The notes beneath the pieces are model-generated. The model was given only the letters and a program-made list of their open reading frames with translations, was not told the origin of the DNA and did not search any database. A stretch of DNA of 10,223 nt from CAZLNO01 sp964561005 (GTDB lineage: Bacteria; Pseudomonadota; Alphaproteobacteria; Kiloniellales; Rhodovibrionaceae), in assembly GCA_964561005.1 (NCBI GenBank), contig CAZLNO010000118.1:1-10223 (forward strand), in the 5' to 3' direction. How positions within the stretch are numbered: position 1 is the first letter of the stretch; each line of letters opens with the position of its first letter. Positions 1 to 6,149 of this stretch are shown piece by piece. The position numbers were made by a program, and so were the translations under genes.

Positions 1-168
1 CCGATCGACCTGCTGCGCTTCAAGCTGGCCTTTTTCGGCGCGGTGAAGTTCGACCACAAGTCCGACCGCTGGACCCGCATCACGCTGTTCCAGGGCGCGC
101 GCTTCCTGGTGCCGGAAAGCGCCGAATCCCGCGCCGCCGGGGCCGGCGGTGGCGACGACAACGACTGA
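1..168 (+). CDS. C-terminal end of an unrecognised protein (5' part outside the window)
   Basis: Frame 1 is open from the first base to a TGA at 166-168 and gives the last 55 residues of a protein. The visible part begins PIDLLRFKLAFFGAVKFDHK and ends in a low-complexity tail rich in Ala, Gly and Asp (AGAGGGDDND). The first 40 residues alternate hydrophobic and charged residues like a compact soluble fold. I do not recognise a family, see no catalytic motif, and cannot assign a function from this fragment. Codon use is as GC-rich as in the neighbours. A 100-bp gap separates its stop from the start I prefer for the next + strand gene, so the two could be co-transcribed. Confidence 0.6.
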   Translation, partial: PIDLLRFKLAFFGAVKFDHKSDRWTRITLFQGARFLVPESAESRAAGAGGGDDND

Positions 169-268
169 CCGGCACGTCGCGATCCTGGCAAAATTGATCG
201 GGGTCATGGCCGCCGCGCGCGCCGCGGGCTTTGCTGGCCGCGCGAACCCGAGCGACCCGGAGGTCATG

Positions 269-769
269 ATGAACGACACGCCGCCCGTCGGCCAGCGCCA
301 GCGGCGCGACCGACTGATCCGCGAGCGGGTGCACGATCCCTACAAGACGCGCCTGAAGCTGCACGAGCCCAGCGTCTGTCCGCAGTGCGGCGCCGTCTAC
401 CACAAAGGCCGCTGGCAGTGGGCCGAGCGGCCGGAGGACGCCGAGGAAGAACTGTGCCAGGCCTGTCATCGCACCAACGACAACTACCCGGCGGGGACGG
501 TGACCGTGGAGGGCGGCTTCGTGGCGGCGCACCGCGCGGAGATCGAAAGCCTGATTTGGCACACGGAAGCCCTGGAAAAGGGCGAGCACCCGCTGCACCG
601 CATCATGGCGATCGAGGACCAGGGTGACGGCCTGGTGGTCAAGACCACCGACATCCACCTGCCCCGCCGCATCGGCGAGGCGCTGAAGAGCGCCTACCAG
701 GGCGAACTCGATTTCCACTACGAGGACGAGGCCTACTGGATACGGGTTCACTGGCGGCGGGAAGGGTAG
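269..769 (+). CDS. BCAM0308-family zinc-ribbon protein
   Basis: A soluble protein of 166 residues. Two CxxC pairs, CPQCG (Cys37, Cys40) and CQACH (Cys63, Cys66), flank KGRWQW and probably bind one zinc ion. The N-terminal stretch RRDRLIRERVHDPYKTR, the segment HPLHRIMAIEDQ and the end ELDFHYEDEAYWIRVHWRR fit my memory of the small BCAM0308 family, whose role is unknown. No signal peptide or membrane segment is visible. The frame is open back to an ATG at 149, but that start would overlap the preceding gene and add a low-complexity Ala-rich leader. The ATG at 269 has GGAGG at 259-263 with 5-base spacing, and the conserved part begins just after it, so I chose it. ATG 266 is only two bases from the ribosome site. 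Family assignment is likely; function is not inferred. Confidence 0.8.
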   Translation: MNDTPPVGQRQRRDRLIRERVHDPYKTRLKLHEPSVCPQCGAVYHKGRWQWAERPEDAEEELCQACHRTNDNYPAGTVTVEGGFVAAHRAEIESLIWHTEALEKGEHPLHRIMAIEDQGDGLVVKTTDIHLPRRIGEALKSAYQGELDFHYEDEAYWIRVHWRREG

Positions 770-998
770 CGACGCGCCTGACGGCGCGTCCCCCATCCTA
801 GCCTTCCCCCAAGGGGGAAGGGACTGCTGCTGAGCCCTTAGGGTGGCTTCGCGAAGCAAGCCACCAACCACCGTGCAGGCGCCCCCGCCGTTCGGCGGGT
901 TGCCTGCGGCGAACCCGCCCTACACAGCTGAGTAGTCGCAAGCTATCGAACCAGCGTCCCCTCGGCCAGGGAGGGGGACGCGCCGTCAGGCGCGTCGC
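769..998. repeat. 230-bp intergenic element with 26-bp terminal inverted repeats
   Basis: Bases 769-794 and 973-998 are perfect reverse complements (26 bp). With three mismatches the match continues inwards to 803 and 964. Each arm is itself a hairpin: GACGCGCC/GGCGCGTC around a 4-base loop at 771-790, and the mirror copy at 977-996. Inside are more dyads: CCTTCCCCC/GGGGGAAGG around AA (802-821), GCTTCGCGAAGC (846-857) nested in GTGGCTT/AAGCCAC (843-864), and GGCGGGTT/AACCCGCC (894-901 and 912-919). No ORF of note lies inside. The left end meets the stop codon (767-769) of the zinc-ribbon gene, so the first hairpin may act as its transcript end, although it is followed by C's rather than T's. 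The structure fits a non-autonomous MITE/REP-like repeat. I see no clear target-site duplication, and copy number cannot be judged from one window. Confidence 0.75.
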
Positions 999-1032
999 GG
1001 CCTGCCGGACCCCGCGGAGAAGGGGGAAGACA

Positions 1033-1056
1033 AAGGAAAAGCGGCCGTCAGGCCGC
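1033..1056 (-). terminator. Intrinsic terminator of rpoH, with the stop codon in the loop
   Basis: On the - strand GCGGCC (1056-1051) and GGCCGC (1046-1041) form a 6-bp GC stem around a TGAC loop, followed at once by TTTTCCTTTG. This is the form of a rho-independent terminator. The TGA stop codon of rpoH (1050-1048) lies in the loop, so the last codons of the gene make up part of the stem. Confidence 0.75.
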
Positions 1057-2016
1057 CAGTTGCAGGGAGCTTGCGTTCGCCTTGTCGCCGGCGACGCGCT
1101 GCTTGCCGGCGCGGCGCCGGGCCGTGCCGCGCTGCTGCTGGCGGGCCTCGGCCAGCATCGCCTTCTGAACCTTCTCGAAGGCCTGGTTCTCGATCTGGCG
1201 CACGCGCTCGCGGCTGATGCCGTAGATCTGCGCCAGGTCCTCCAGCGTCATCGGATCGTCCGACAGCCGGCGCGCCTCCAGGATGCGGCGCTGGCGCTCG
1301 GTGAGCGTCTTCATCGCCTCGTCCAGCATGGCGTGGCGGTGGTCGAACTCCTCGCGCGAGCTCACCGTCTCCTCCGGGCTGCTGCCCTCGTCGGTGAGCT
1401 GCTCCTGCCACTCCACGCCGCCGTCCTCGGTGACCGGCGACTGCAGCGACAGGTCGCGCCCGCCCAGGCGCTCGTGCATCGTGGTCACGTCGCTCTCGGA
1501 GACGCCCAGGGCCGTGGCGATCTGGCTGACGTCCTCCGGCAGCAGGGACTCGCCCGCCTGCTTGCCCAGCTTGTTCTTCAGCTTGTTCAGGTTGAAGAAC
1601 AGCTTCTTCTGCGAGGAGGTCGTCCCCAGCTTCACCTGGCTCCAGTGCTTCAGCACGTACTCCTGTACCGCCGCGCGGATCCACCACAAGGCATAGGTGG
1701 AGAAGCGCACGTCGCGGTCCGGATCGAACTTGCGCACCGCCTGCATCAGCCCGACCAGCGCCTCGGAGACGAGGTCCTCCAGCGGCAGGCCATAGCCGGA
1801 ATAGCTGCGCGCGATCTTCACCGCCAGACGCAGGTGGCTTTCCACCAGGCGGCGGGCCGCCTCGGGGTCCTCGTGGTCGCGCCAGCGCAGCGCCAGCTCG
1901 TGCTCCTCGTCCTTGTCCAGCATCGGCACGCGCCGCGCCTTGGACAGCAGGTCCCCCAGGGCGTCCACGGTGGTCTCGCTGTGATTGAGATCGGTCTCGG
2001 TCATCTGTGTCGTCAT
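1048..2016 (-). CDS. rpoH: RNA polymerase heat-shock sigma factor RpoH (sigma-32)
   Basis: Directs RNA polymerase to heat-shock promoters for chaperones and proteases. The 322-residue protein has the expected order of regions. Region 1.2 is near 30-60. Regions 2.1-2.4 include HLRLAVKIARSYSGYGLPLE, DLVSEALVGLMQAVRKFDP and RFSTYALWWIRAAVQEYVL (105-122). The RpoH box QKKLFFNLNK (136-145), the hallmark that separates RpoH from other group-3 sigmas and contacts core enzyme, follows. Region 4.2 holds a helix-turn-helix, MTLEDLAQIYGISRERVRQ (256-274). Residues after about 290 form a basic, Gln/Arg-rich tail. I start at ATG 2016, preceded by GGAG at 2020-2023; the spacing is short (3 bases). An ATG at 2004 and an upstream in-frame start at 2064 are alternatives. 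Alphaproteobacteria often carry two rpoH paralogs, and this window cannot say which one this is. It is monocistronic, with a promoter candidate at 2142-2171 and a terminator at 1033-1056. Confidence 0.95.
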   Translation of the reverse strand: MTTQMTETDLNHSETTVDALGDLLSKARRVPMLDKDEEHELALRWRDHEDPEAARRLVESHLRLAVKIARSYSGYGLPLEDLVSEALVGLMQAVRKFDPDRDVRFSTYALWWIRAAVQEYVLKHWSQVKLGTTSSQKKLFFNLNKLKNKLGKQAGESLLPEDVSQIATALGVSESDVTTMHERLGGRDLSLQSPVTEDGGVEWQEQLTDEGSSPEETVSSREEFDHRHAMLDEAMKTLTERQRRILEARRLSDDPMTLEDLAQIYGISRERVRQIENQAFEKVQKAMLAEARQQQRGTARRRAGKQRVAGDKANASSLQLAA

Positions 2017-2141
2017 CAACTCCGGTTTGGAAGCGCGCCCAGCCCGGTCGTCCGGGCAACGCACCGTCCACTCTTGATTGCCGCGCCACTGCGCGCGCGA
2101 TCTGATTCTGAACGGCGCCGAACGAACGGAGAACGCATCAA

Positions 2142-2171
2142 ATTATATGGTTCCGCGCAACCATGATACAA
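2142..2171 (-). promoter_or_regulatory. Sigma-70-type promoter candidate for rpoH with a dyad in its spacer
   Basis: Read on the - strand, TTGTAT (2171-2166) and a perfect TATAAT (2147-2142) are 18 bp apart in an AT-rich patch. This predicts a transcript start near 2135 and a leader of about 120 bases. An inverted repeat ATGGTT-N6-AACCAT (2147-2164) fills the spacer and touches the -10 box. It could be a regulator site, or it may be chance. I see no sigma-32 promoter match (CTTGAA/CCCCAT) here. Confidence 0.55.
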
Positions 2172-2333
2172 CCCCTTGTCCCATATTTCATGACCGCAGT
2201 GCAAAAAACAAAGGCGTGATCCCTCGCGCCAAAGCCAAGTCGTCGCGACGGTGCGGTCAATGACGGTATGCGCAGGAGGTCGGCGTTCACCGTGATTCCC
2301 CTGTCGCCGCTTCATCGGGAACAACGTGCCACC

Positions 2334-2365
2334 AAAGCGGGCGGTTCCGTCTCGGGGCCCGCTTT
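2334..2365 (-). terminator. Probable terminator downstream of the SagB-type gene
   Basis: AAAGCGGGC (2334-2342) and GCCCGCTTT (2357-2365) form a perfect 9-bp stem with a 14-base loop, about 50 bp past the stop codon at 2417. On the - strand the stem ends in only three T's, so it is a moderate intrinsic terminator. The + strand has four T's after the stem, so it could work both ways. Confidence 0.5.
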
Positions 2366-2416
2366 TGTCCTCGCGGCGCTCTTGACCGCGCGGCATTTCC
2401 ATTCGCGACCGGTCGC

Positions 2417-3040
2417 TCAAACGCGTCCGACCGGCAGCAGCGCCAGCGGCGTCTCGGTCTTGCGCATGCCCAGCCGGGCGCGCACCAGATCGTCGCGGAA
2501 GGCGCCGACCAGCGTGGTGCCGAGTCCCAGGGCGGTGGCCTGCAGGTAGATGTTCTGCGCCGCGTGCCCCGCCTCGATATGGACGTAGCGCTCGCCGCGC
2601 GCGCCGTAGGTGCCGCGCGAGCGGTCGTACACGCCGGCGACGACGATGGCCGCCGGCGCGGCGGCCAGCCAGTCCTGGTCGATCGCGGCCTCCGCCAGGC
2701 GCGTGCGCTGGTCGCCCCGGCGCACCATGTGCAAAATGTCCTCCGCCGGCGCATAGTGGTAGACGCTGGCCGCGAGCCCTTCCACCTCGCCGGCGACGAC
2801 ATAGAGTTCCAGGGGATACAGCGCCCCGGCCGAAGGGGCGCTGCGCAGGCTGCCGTCGTGCGTCAGGCCCTGCGCCGCCCGCAGCAGCTCGCCCAGCTCG
2901 GCAAGCGGCACGGGAACCTCGCGAAAGCGGCGCTGCGAGCGCCGGGTCCGCAGGGCCGTGTCGAGCGCCATCGCGGGCGCCGTGCGCGCCCTGGGCAGGA
3001 TGACCTGATTGCTGGTATCCGATTCCGCCTTGGCCGGCAT
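2417..3040 (-). CDS. SagB/ThcOx-type nitroreductase-family dehydrogenase, stand-alone
   Basis: Predicted cytoplasmic FMN flavoprotein of 207 residues. The family includes the oxidases that convert thiazoline/oxazoline rings to azoles in modified peptides, but many members stand alone with unknown substrates. Visible family segments are RTRRSQRRF (31-39, FMN phosphate contact at the N-terminus), RSAPSAGALYPLELYVV (67-82, typical of the SagB branch) and the core helix HIEAGHAAQNIYLQATALGLG (155-174 region) followed by TTLVGAF. The protein ends at LLPVGRV, just past the usual last strand. I chose ATG 3040 because AGGGGAGGA lies 8 bases upstream; an open frame back to 3139 adds only a basic, unconserved leader. 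No YcaO/cyclodehydratase or precursor peptide gene lies nearby, so a peptide-modifying role is not supported. It has its own promoter candidate and a hairpin at 2334-2365. Confidence 0.85.
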   Translation of the reverse strand: MPAKAESDTSNQVILPRARTAPAMALDTALRTRRSQRRFREVPVPLAELGELLRAAQGLTHDGSLRSAPSAGALYPLELYVVAGEVEGLAASVYHYAPAEDILHMVRRGDQRTRLAEAAIDQDWLAAAPAAIVVAGVYDRSRGTYGARGERYVHIEAGHAAQNIYLQATALGLGTTLVGAFRDDLVRARLGMRKTETPLALLPVGRV

Positions 3041-3132
3041 CGCGCGTTCCTCCCCTTCCCGCCGCAAGGGCCGCCCGCGCGACGCCGCCGGCGAGCGGCG
3101 GCTGCACGGCAGGGCCAGCAGCTTGCCATCCC

Positions 3133-3162
3133 ATTGCAAGATGCAAACGCACGCCGCGTCAA
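3133..3162 (-). promoter_or_regulatory. Candidate sigma-70 promoter of the SagB-type gene
   Basis: On the - strand TTGACG (3162-3157) and TGCAAT (3138-3133) are 18 bp apart in the only less GC-rich patch upstream of the gene. The -35 box is good and the -10 box matches 4 of 6 consensus bases. It would give a leader of about 85 bases. Confidence 0.35.
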
Positions 3163-3187
3163 ATGCGCGCTTCGGGACCCAGGAATG

Positions 3188-3227
3188 CCGCCGTCCCCGC
3201 TCCCCGAATCGGGAGCGGGGACGGCGG
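3188..3227 (-). terminator. Strong hairpin after the histidine kinase gene
   Basis: A perfect 17-bp stem (3188-3204 paired with 3211-3227) closes a 6-base loop and starts 24 bases after the kinase stop codon on the - strand. No T-run follows (CATTCCTGGG), so it is not a classical intrinsic terminator. It may end the transcript or protect its 3' end. Confidence 0.5.
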
Positions 3228-3250
3228 TCGCGGGCCGCGGGCGCCGCGCA

Positions 3251-4387
3251 TCAGCCGAGGCGGCGGCCGGCCGGGAAGCGCACGGTGAACCGGGTGCCGC
3301 GCTCCGGGGCGCTGTCGATGTCCAGCGTCGCGTGGTGCAGTTCCGCCAGCGTCTTGGCGATCGAGAGCCCGAGGCCGACGCCGGGGACCCGCACGCGGGT
3401 CTGATCGTGCACGCGGCTGAAGGGTTCCAGGGCGGCCGCCATCTGCTCCGGGGTCATGCCGATGCCGGTATCCGCCACCGCGAAGAAGGGCCGTCCGTCC
3501 TCCTGGAGTCCACCGGCGAGCGAGGCCGCGCCGCCGCGTGGCGTGTACTTGATGGCGTTGGTGAGGAGGTTGACCAGGATCTGGCGCAGCATGCCGGGAT
3601 CGGCGCGCAGGGTTGCCCCTTCCGCGGGCAGCGCGACCGACAGCGTCACATCCCTGGCCCGGGCCACCGGCTCCATCATGCGCCGGGTCTCCTCGATCAA
3701 CCCGCCCATGTCCAGATCGCGCTCTTCCAGTTCGTACCGGCCCGCCTCCAGGCGGGAAAGATCGAGGATCTGATCGACGATGTGCAGCAGGTGCTGGGAG
3801 CTGTCGTCGATGTCGCGGGCGTACTCGCTGTAGCGCCCCACGCCGACGGGACCCAGCCGCTCCTCGGCGATCATCTGGGAAAATCCGATGATGGCGTTCA
3901 GCGGCGTACGCAGCTCGTGGCTGACCTGCGCCAGGAAATCCGACTTGCGCCGGTTGGCCTCGCGGGCGTCGGACAGCGCCGCCTCCAGCTCGCGCTCCCG
4001 CTGCCGCCCGCGCTCGATCTCCGCCTCCAGCTCGGCGGTGCGCACGGCGACCAGCCTGTCCAGCCTCTCGGCCCGGCTGTCCGCCCGGTCGCGCGGCGTG
4101 AGCGGCGCCCGGCCGGTGTCGAGCGTCACCATCCACAGCAGGCCGCCAAGGCCGATGGTGGCCGCCAGCAGGCCGCTCGCGATCAGCAGCACGGCGGCCT
4201 CGTCGCCCGACACGGGCAGGCGCAGCGCCGTGCCCACCCAGTCCAGGCCGCCCAGGATCGGTGCCGACACGGTGTCCCGCCCGGCCACGCCGGCCCAGAC
4301 GGCGACCGGTGCTCCCGCCGCGATGCCCAGCACCGTCGTCGACGGCAGCAAGCGCTTGCGGGTCTTCTGATCTTGCACGGCTTTCAT
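3251..4387 (-). CDS. Membrane-bound sensor histidine kinase (HisKA-HATPase), orphan
   Basis: A 378-residue two-component sensor kinase that would autophosphorylate on His157 and pass the phosphate to a response regulator. Two membrane segments (about 14-35 and 63-89) enclose a periplasmic loop of only about 30 residues. A charged coiled coil (about 103-150) follows, then the H-box FLAQVSHELRTPLNAIIGFS (151-170). The ATP-binding domain shows the N box (NLLTNAIKYTP, Asn277), the G1 box DTGIGM (306-311), an F box around EPFSRV (321-326) and the G2 box GVGLGL (336-341). All residues needed for activity seem present. There is no PAS, CHASE or HAMP domain, so the signal is probably sensed in or at the membrane. 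No response regulator is encoded nearby. The start ATG has a GGGGGA ribosome site just upstream, and a sigma-54 promoter sits about 50 bp upstream. The target pathway cannot be inferred. Confidence 0.92.
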   Translation of the reverse strand: MKAVQDQKTRKRLLPSTTVLGIAAGAPVAVWAGVAGRDTVSAPILGGLDWVGTALRLPVSGDEAAVLLIASGLLAATIGLGGLLWMVTLDTGRAPLTPRDRADSRAERLDRLVAVRTAELEAEIERGRQRERELEAALSDAREANRRKSDFLAQVSHELRTPLNAIIGFSQMIAEERLGPVGVGRYSEYARDIDDSSQHLLHIVDQILDLSRLEAGRYELEERDLDMGGLIEETRRMMEPVARARDVTLSVALPAEGATLRADPGMLRQILVNLLTNAIKYTPRGGAASLAGGLQEDGRPFFAVADTGIGMTPEQMAAALEPFSRVHDQTRVRVPGVGLGLSIAKTLAELHHATLDIDSAPERGTRFTVRFPAGRRLG

Positions 4388-4437
4388 GGCTTCCCCCGGA
4401 TCCCGATCCGCCAGGCCAAATCTCGCGGCATGGGAGA

Positions 4438-4453
4438 AGCAAAGGGCGTGCCA
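4438..4453 (-). promoter_or_regulatory. Sigma-54 (RpoN) promoter upstream of the histidine kinase
   Basis: On the - strand TGGCACG (4453-4447), four bases CCCT, then TTGCT (4442-4438). This matches the -24/-12 consensus TGGCACG-N4-TTGCW at every defined base, with the required 10 bp between the GG and GC pairs. It points at the kinase; the predicted transcript start is near 4428, giving a leader of about 40 bases. Transcription would need an activator of the NtrC type bound further upstream, probably around 4530-4600 at the 3' end of the next gene. Confidence 0.7.
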
Positions 4454-4586
4454 GAACGACCGCGCGGCGCAAAAGTCTTAGAGATCAGTGCCTTACGGGC
4501 TGCCTGGACCCGGGCCAAGCCGTCGTTCGGGCCGGCGGCTTCGCAAGATCGGAGCCCGCGAAATGCAGACTGCGACGCGCCGGCGC

Positions 4587-5066
4587 TCAGCCTTCCACGA
4601 CGAGGCGGTAGTCCGGCGTCGGGTTGAGCGGGCAGGAATAGACGTACTCGCCCGGCGCCAGCTCCACGGTGTAGTCCTGTGTCCGGCCCGTCAGCAGGCC
4701 GCCGCCGGAGATGCTGGTCTTGGTCACGTGGTGCAGCGGGTTGTTCGGGTTGTAGCCCTTCTCGCGCAGCCAGAAGCCCAGCTCGTAGGGCACGTCCACG
4801 TTGGTCACGCGGAAGGTGTAGGTGCCGGGCTCCAGGCGCAGGACCTTCGCCTCCGCCAGGCGCTCCTCGCCGGTGCGGGCGTTGACGGCCTGGCAGTCGG
4901 CCTTGGACTGCGTCTCGAAGCCGTGGTCGACGCCGTTCTCGGACTCGACGAACTGGCAGGCGACCTGGGTCAGCTCGATCACCTCGCCCTTGTTCTCCGC
5001 GTGGAGCGGGGCGGCCGCGAGCGCGACGGCTCCGCCCAGAACGATGATAGCCAGCATGCGCGTCAT
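4587..5066 (-). CDS. Secreted cupredoxin-like protein lacking most copper ligands
   Basis: A 159-residue protein with a clear Sec signal peptide (Met-Thr-Arg-Met, a hydrophobic core to residue 19, likely cleavage after LHA at 23), so the mature protein should be periplasmic or extracellular. The mature part looks like a Greek-key beta sandwich. RLEPGTYTFRVTNVDVPYELGF (77-98) resembles the first core strands of a cupredoxin, and LAPGEYVYSCPLNPTPDYRLVV (136-157) resembles its C-terminal ligand loop. In a copper site this loop would be Cys-x(n)-His-x(n)-Met. Here only Cys145 remains, and the usual first His after VTN is replaced by Tyr/Glu, so type-1 copper binding is doubtful. Cys37 and Cys58 could form a disulfide. 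AGGAG (5076-5080) lies 9 bases before ATG 5066. It is separate from the transport operon (141-bp gap). The fold call is inference, and I know no gene name. Confidence 0.7.
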   Translation of the reverse strand: MTRMLAIIVLGGAVALAAAPLHAENKGEVIELTQVACQFVESENGVDHGFETQSKADCQAVNARTGEERLAEAKVLRLEPGTYTFRVTNVDVPYELGFWLREKGYNPNNPLHHVTKTSISGGGLLTGRTQDYTVELAPGEYVYSCPLNPTPDYRLVVEG

Positions 5067-5097
5067 GGCCGGGGGCTCCTATGCCATCGTGTTTCCG

Positions 5098-5118
5098 TGC
5101 CTCGACCGGGTCGAGGCA
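5098..5118. promoter_or_regulatory. Palindrome in the leader of the cupredoxin-like gene
   Basis: TGCCTCGACC and GGTCGAGGCA are perfect 10-base inverted arms around a single G, ending 32 bp before the start codon at 5066. It could be an operator or an mRNA hairpin upstream of the ribosome site. No promoter is clear enough to place it relative to the transcript start. Confidence 0.5.
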
Positions 5119-5172
5119 GCTTCGCGCGATCCGCGCTGACGCTTATCTGGTGCGGCTCGGCAGCGATCGGAA

Positions 5173-5185
5173 TAACGATGCGTTA
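5173..5185. promoter_or_regulatory. Short dyad TAACG-N3-CGTTA upstream of the cupredoxin-like gene
   Basis: A 5-bp inverted repeat with a 3-base spacer in the AT-richer patch between the symporter stop codon and the cupredoxin-like gene. It may be a regulator site or part of the symporter transcript end. It is short enough to arise by chance. Confidence 0.25.
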
Positions 5186-5207
5186 AAGTTTTCGTGGGCG
5201 CCAGGCC

Positions 5208-6128
5208 TCACGGCCGCAGCAGCCGCCGGTAGACCGGCAGCATCAGCGCCGGCAGCAGATAGATCGGGAACTGCCCCAGGGCGAAGAACAGCGCGATGTC
5301 GCGCGGCGCGTCGGGCGGCAGCACGGCCAGCAGCAGCGCCATGTTGCAGTTGCCGCTGAGCAGCCCGATGGTCAGCGCCTCGCGCCGGCCGAGCGCGCGG
5401 AACAACAGCGCGCCCACGACCTGCAAGCCAAGGTTGGCGGCGAAGGCGCCGGCGACGATCGCCAGCGTGCGTCCCGGCCGCGACGACAGTTCGCCGCCGA
5501 CGCCCTCCATGATGGCGATCGCGAAGACCGACAGAAAGACCACCGAGGCCGCGTCGAAGCGCCTGGCGTGGCGCGCCAGTCTGCCCGACCCGAGCAGCCG
5601 GCGGACGGCGACGGCCGCCACCAGGCTGGCGCCGACCAGCAGCGCCAGGCGCGCCAGCATCCCCGCCGGCGAGATGTCCAGCGGCAGGCCGCTCAGCCAG
5701 TCGGCGGCGTAGGGCGCCGTGAGCGGCACCAGCAGCGTCGCCGGCACTGTCCCCGCCACCGCCAGCGTGGCGTCCAGCCCCGCCAGGGCGCTCAGCGCCG
5801 GGGCCGACATCAGCGGCGCCGAGGCGGCCATCAGCACCACCGCCGCCGCCAGCCCCGGACTCGGCGCCAGGACGTGGACCACGGCCGCCGCCATCACCGG
5901 CGCCCCGACCAGCAGCCACAGCAGCACCAGCCCGATCGGCCCCGGCCGCCGCGCCAGCGCGGCCAGGCGCTCCCAGTCCACGCGGATCAGCGACAGCGTC
6001 AGCAGCACGGCCACCGCCGGGGCCAGATAGGGCCGGAAGGCCGCGGCCACCTGCGGCAGGAGAAGGCCGACGAAGACGCTGCCGGCCAGGAACCAGCGGG
6101 CGTGGCGGACCAGGAAGTCGGCGATCAC
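5208..6128 (-). CDS. Bile acid:sodium symporter (BASS/SBF) family permease
   Basis: An inner-membrane protein of 306 residues with about nine or ten hydrophobic helices, close to the usual length for the family. Known members carry bile acids, pyruvate, pantoate and other organic anions with sodium. The segment APLMSAPALSALAGLDATLA matches the first discontinuous-helix motif of the family (SNxxxxLAxGDxxL-like). It is followed by TLLVPLTAP and, near the C-terminus, by GLLSGNCNMALLLAVL, equivalent to the ExGxQNxxLA sodium-site motif though with weak identity. The start is a GTG at 6128, 21 bp after the stop codon of dctM, so it is almost certainly the last gene of the TRAP operon. A role in moving the same or a related anion as DctPQM is inferred. 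The substrate, and whether it imports or exports, cannot be read from the sequence. Confidence 0.75.
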   Translation of the reverse strand: MIADFLVRHARWFLAGSVFVGLLLPQVAAAFRPYLAPAVAVLLTLSLIRVDWERLAALARRPGPIGLVLLWLLVGAPVMAAAVVHVLAPSPGLAAAVVLMAASAPLMSAPALSALAGLDATLAVAGTVPATLLVPLTAPYAADWLSGLPLDISPAGMLARLALLVGASLVAAVAVRRLLGSGRLARHARRFDAASVVFLSVFAIAIMEGVGGELSSRPGRTLAIVAGAFAANLGLQVVGALLFRALGRREALTIGLLSGNCNMALLLAVLPPDAPRDIALFFALGQFPIYLLPALMLPVYRRLLRP

Positions 6129-6149
6129 GGACGCGCCGTCCCCGGCGGC

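Larger units (their letters stand above)
2017..2416. other. 400-bp intergenic region between the nitroreductase and rpoH
   Basis: No convincing gene is present. The part nearer rpoH (about 2100-2220) is clearly more AT-rich than anything else in the window and contains the TTGTAT/TATAAT promoter candidate and a roughly 120-base rpoH leader. The part nearer the nitroreductase gene holds a terminator-like hairpin at 2334-2365. Short ORFs on the + strand here (for example from 2078 and 2268) have no recognisable domain or conserved look. Confidence 0.6.

Noticed and set aside
149..268. ATG 149 as the start of the zinc-ribbon protein
   Set aside because: It overlaps the preceding gene and adds a low-complexity leader. 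ATG 269 has a GGAGG at proper spacing.
769..998. CRISPR array or tRNA-like structures in the hairpin-rich region
   Set aside because: The repeats are inverted and nested, not regularly spaced direct repeats, and no cloverleaf or CCA end can be drawn.
2268..2549. A 93-codon + strand ORF with GCAGGAGGT nearby
   Set aside because: It runs into the nitroreductase gene antisense, shows no domain or plausible composition, and covers the terminator-like hairpin.
2417..3040. A thiazole/oxazole peptide (TOMM) biosynthesis cluster around the SagB-type gene
   Set aside because: No YcaO-type cyclodehydratase, docking protein, transporter or short precursor gene is present on either side.
3251..4387. 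A complete two-component system
   Set aside because: Only the kinase is here. None of the neighbouring genes encodes a receiver domain or a DNA-binding response regulator.
2564..4627. A 687-codon open frame on the + strand across the nitroreductase and kinase genes
   Set aside because: It is an antisense shadow caused by high GC content. The translation is low-complexity Arg/Ala/Gly/Gln without domains, while the - strand frames encode clear families.
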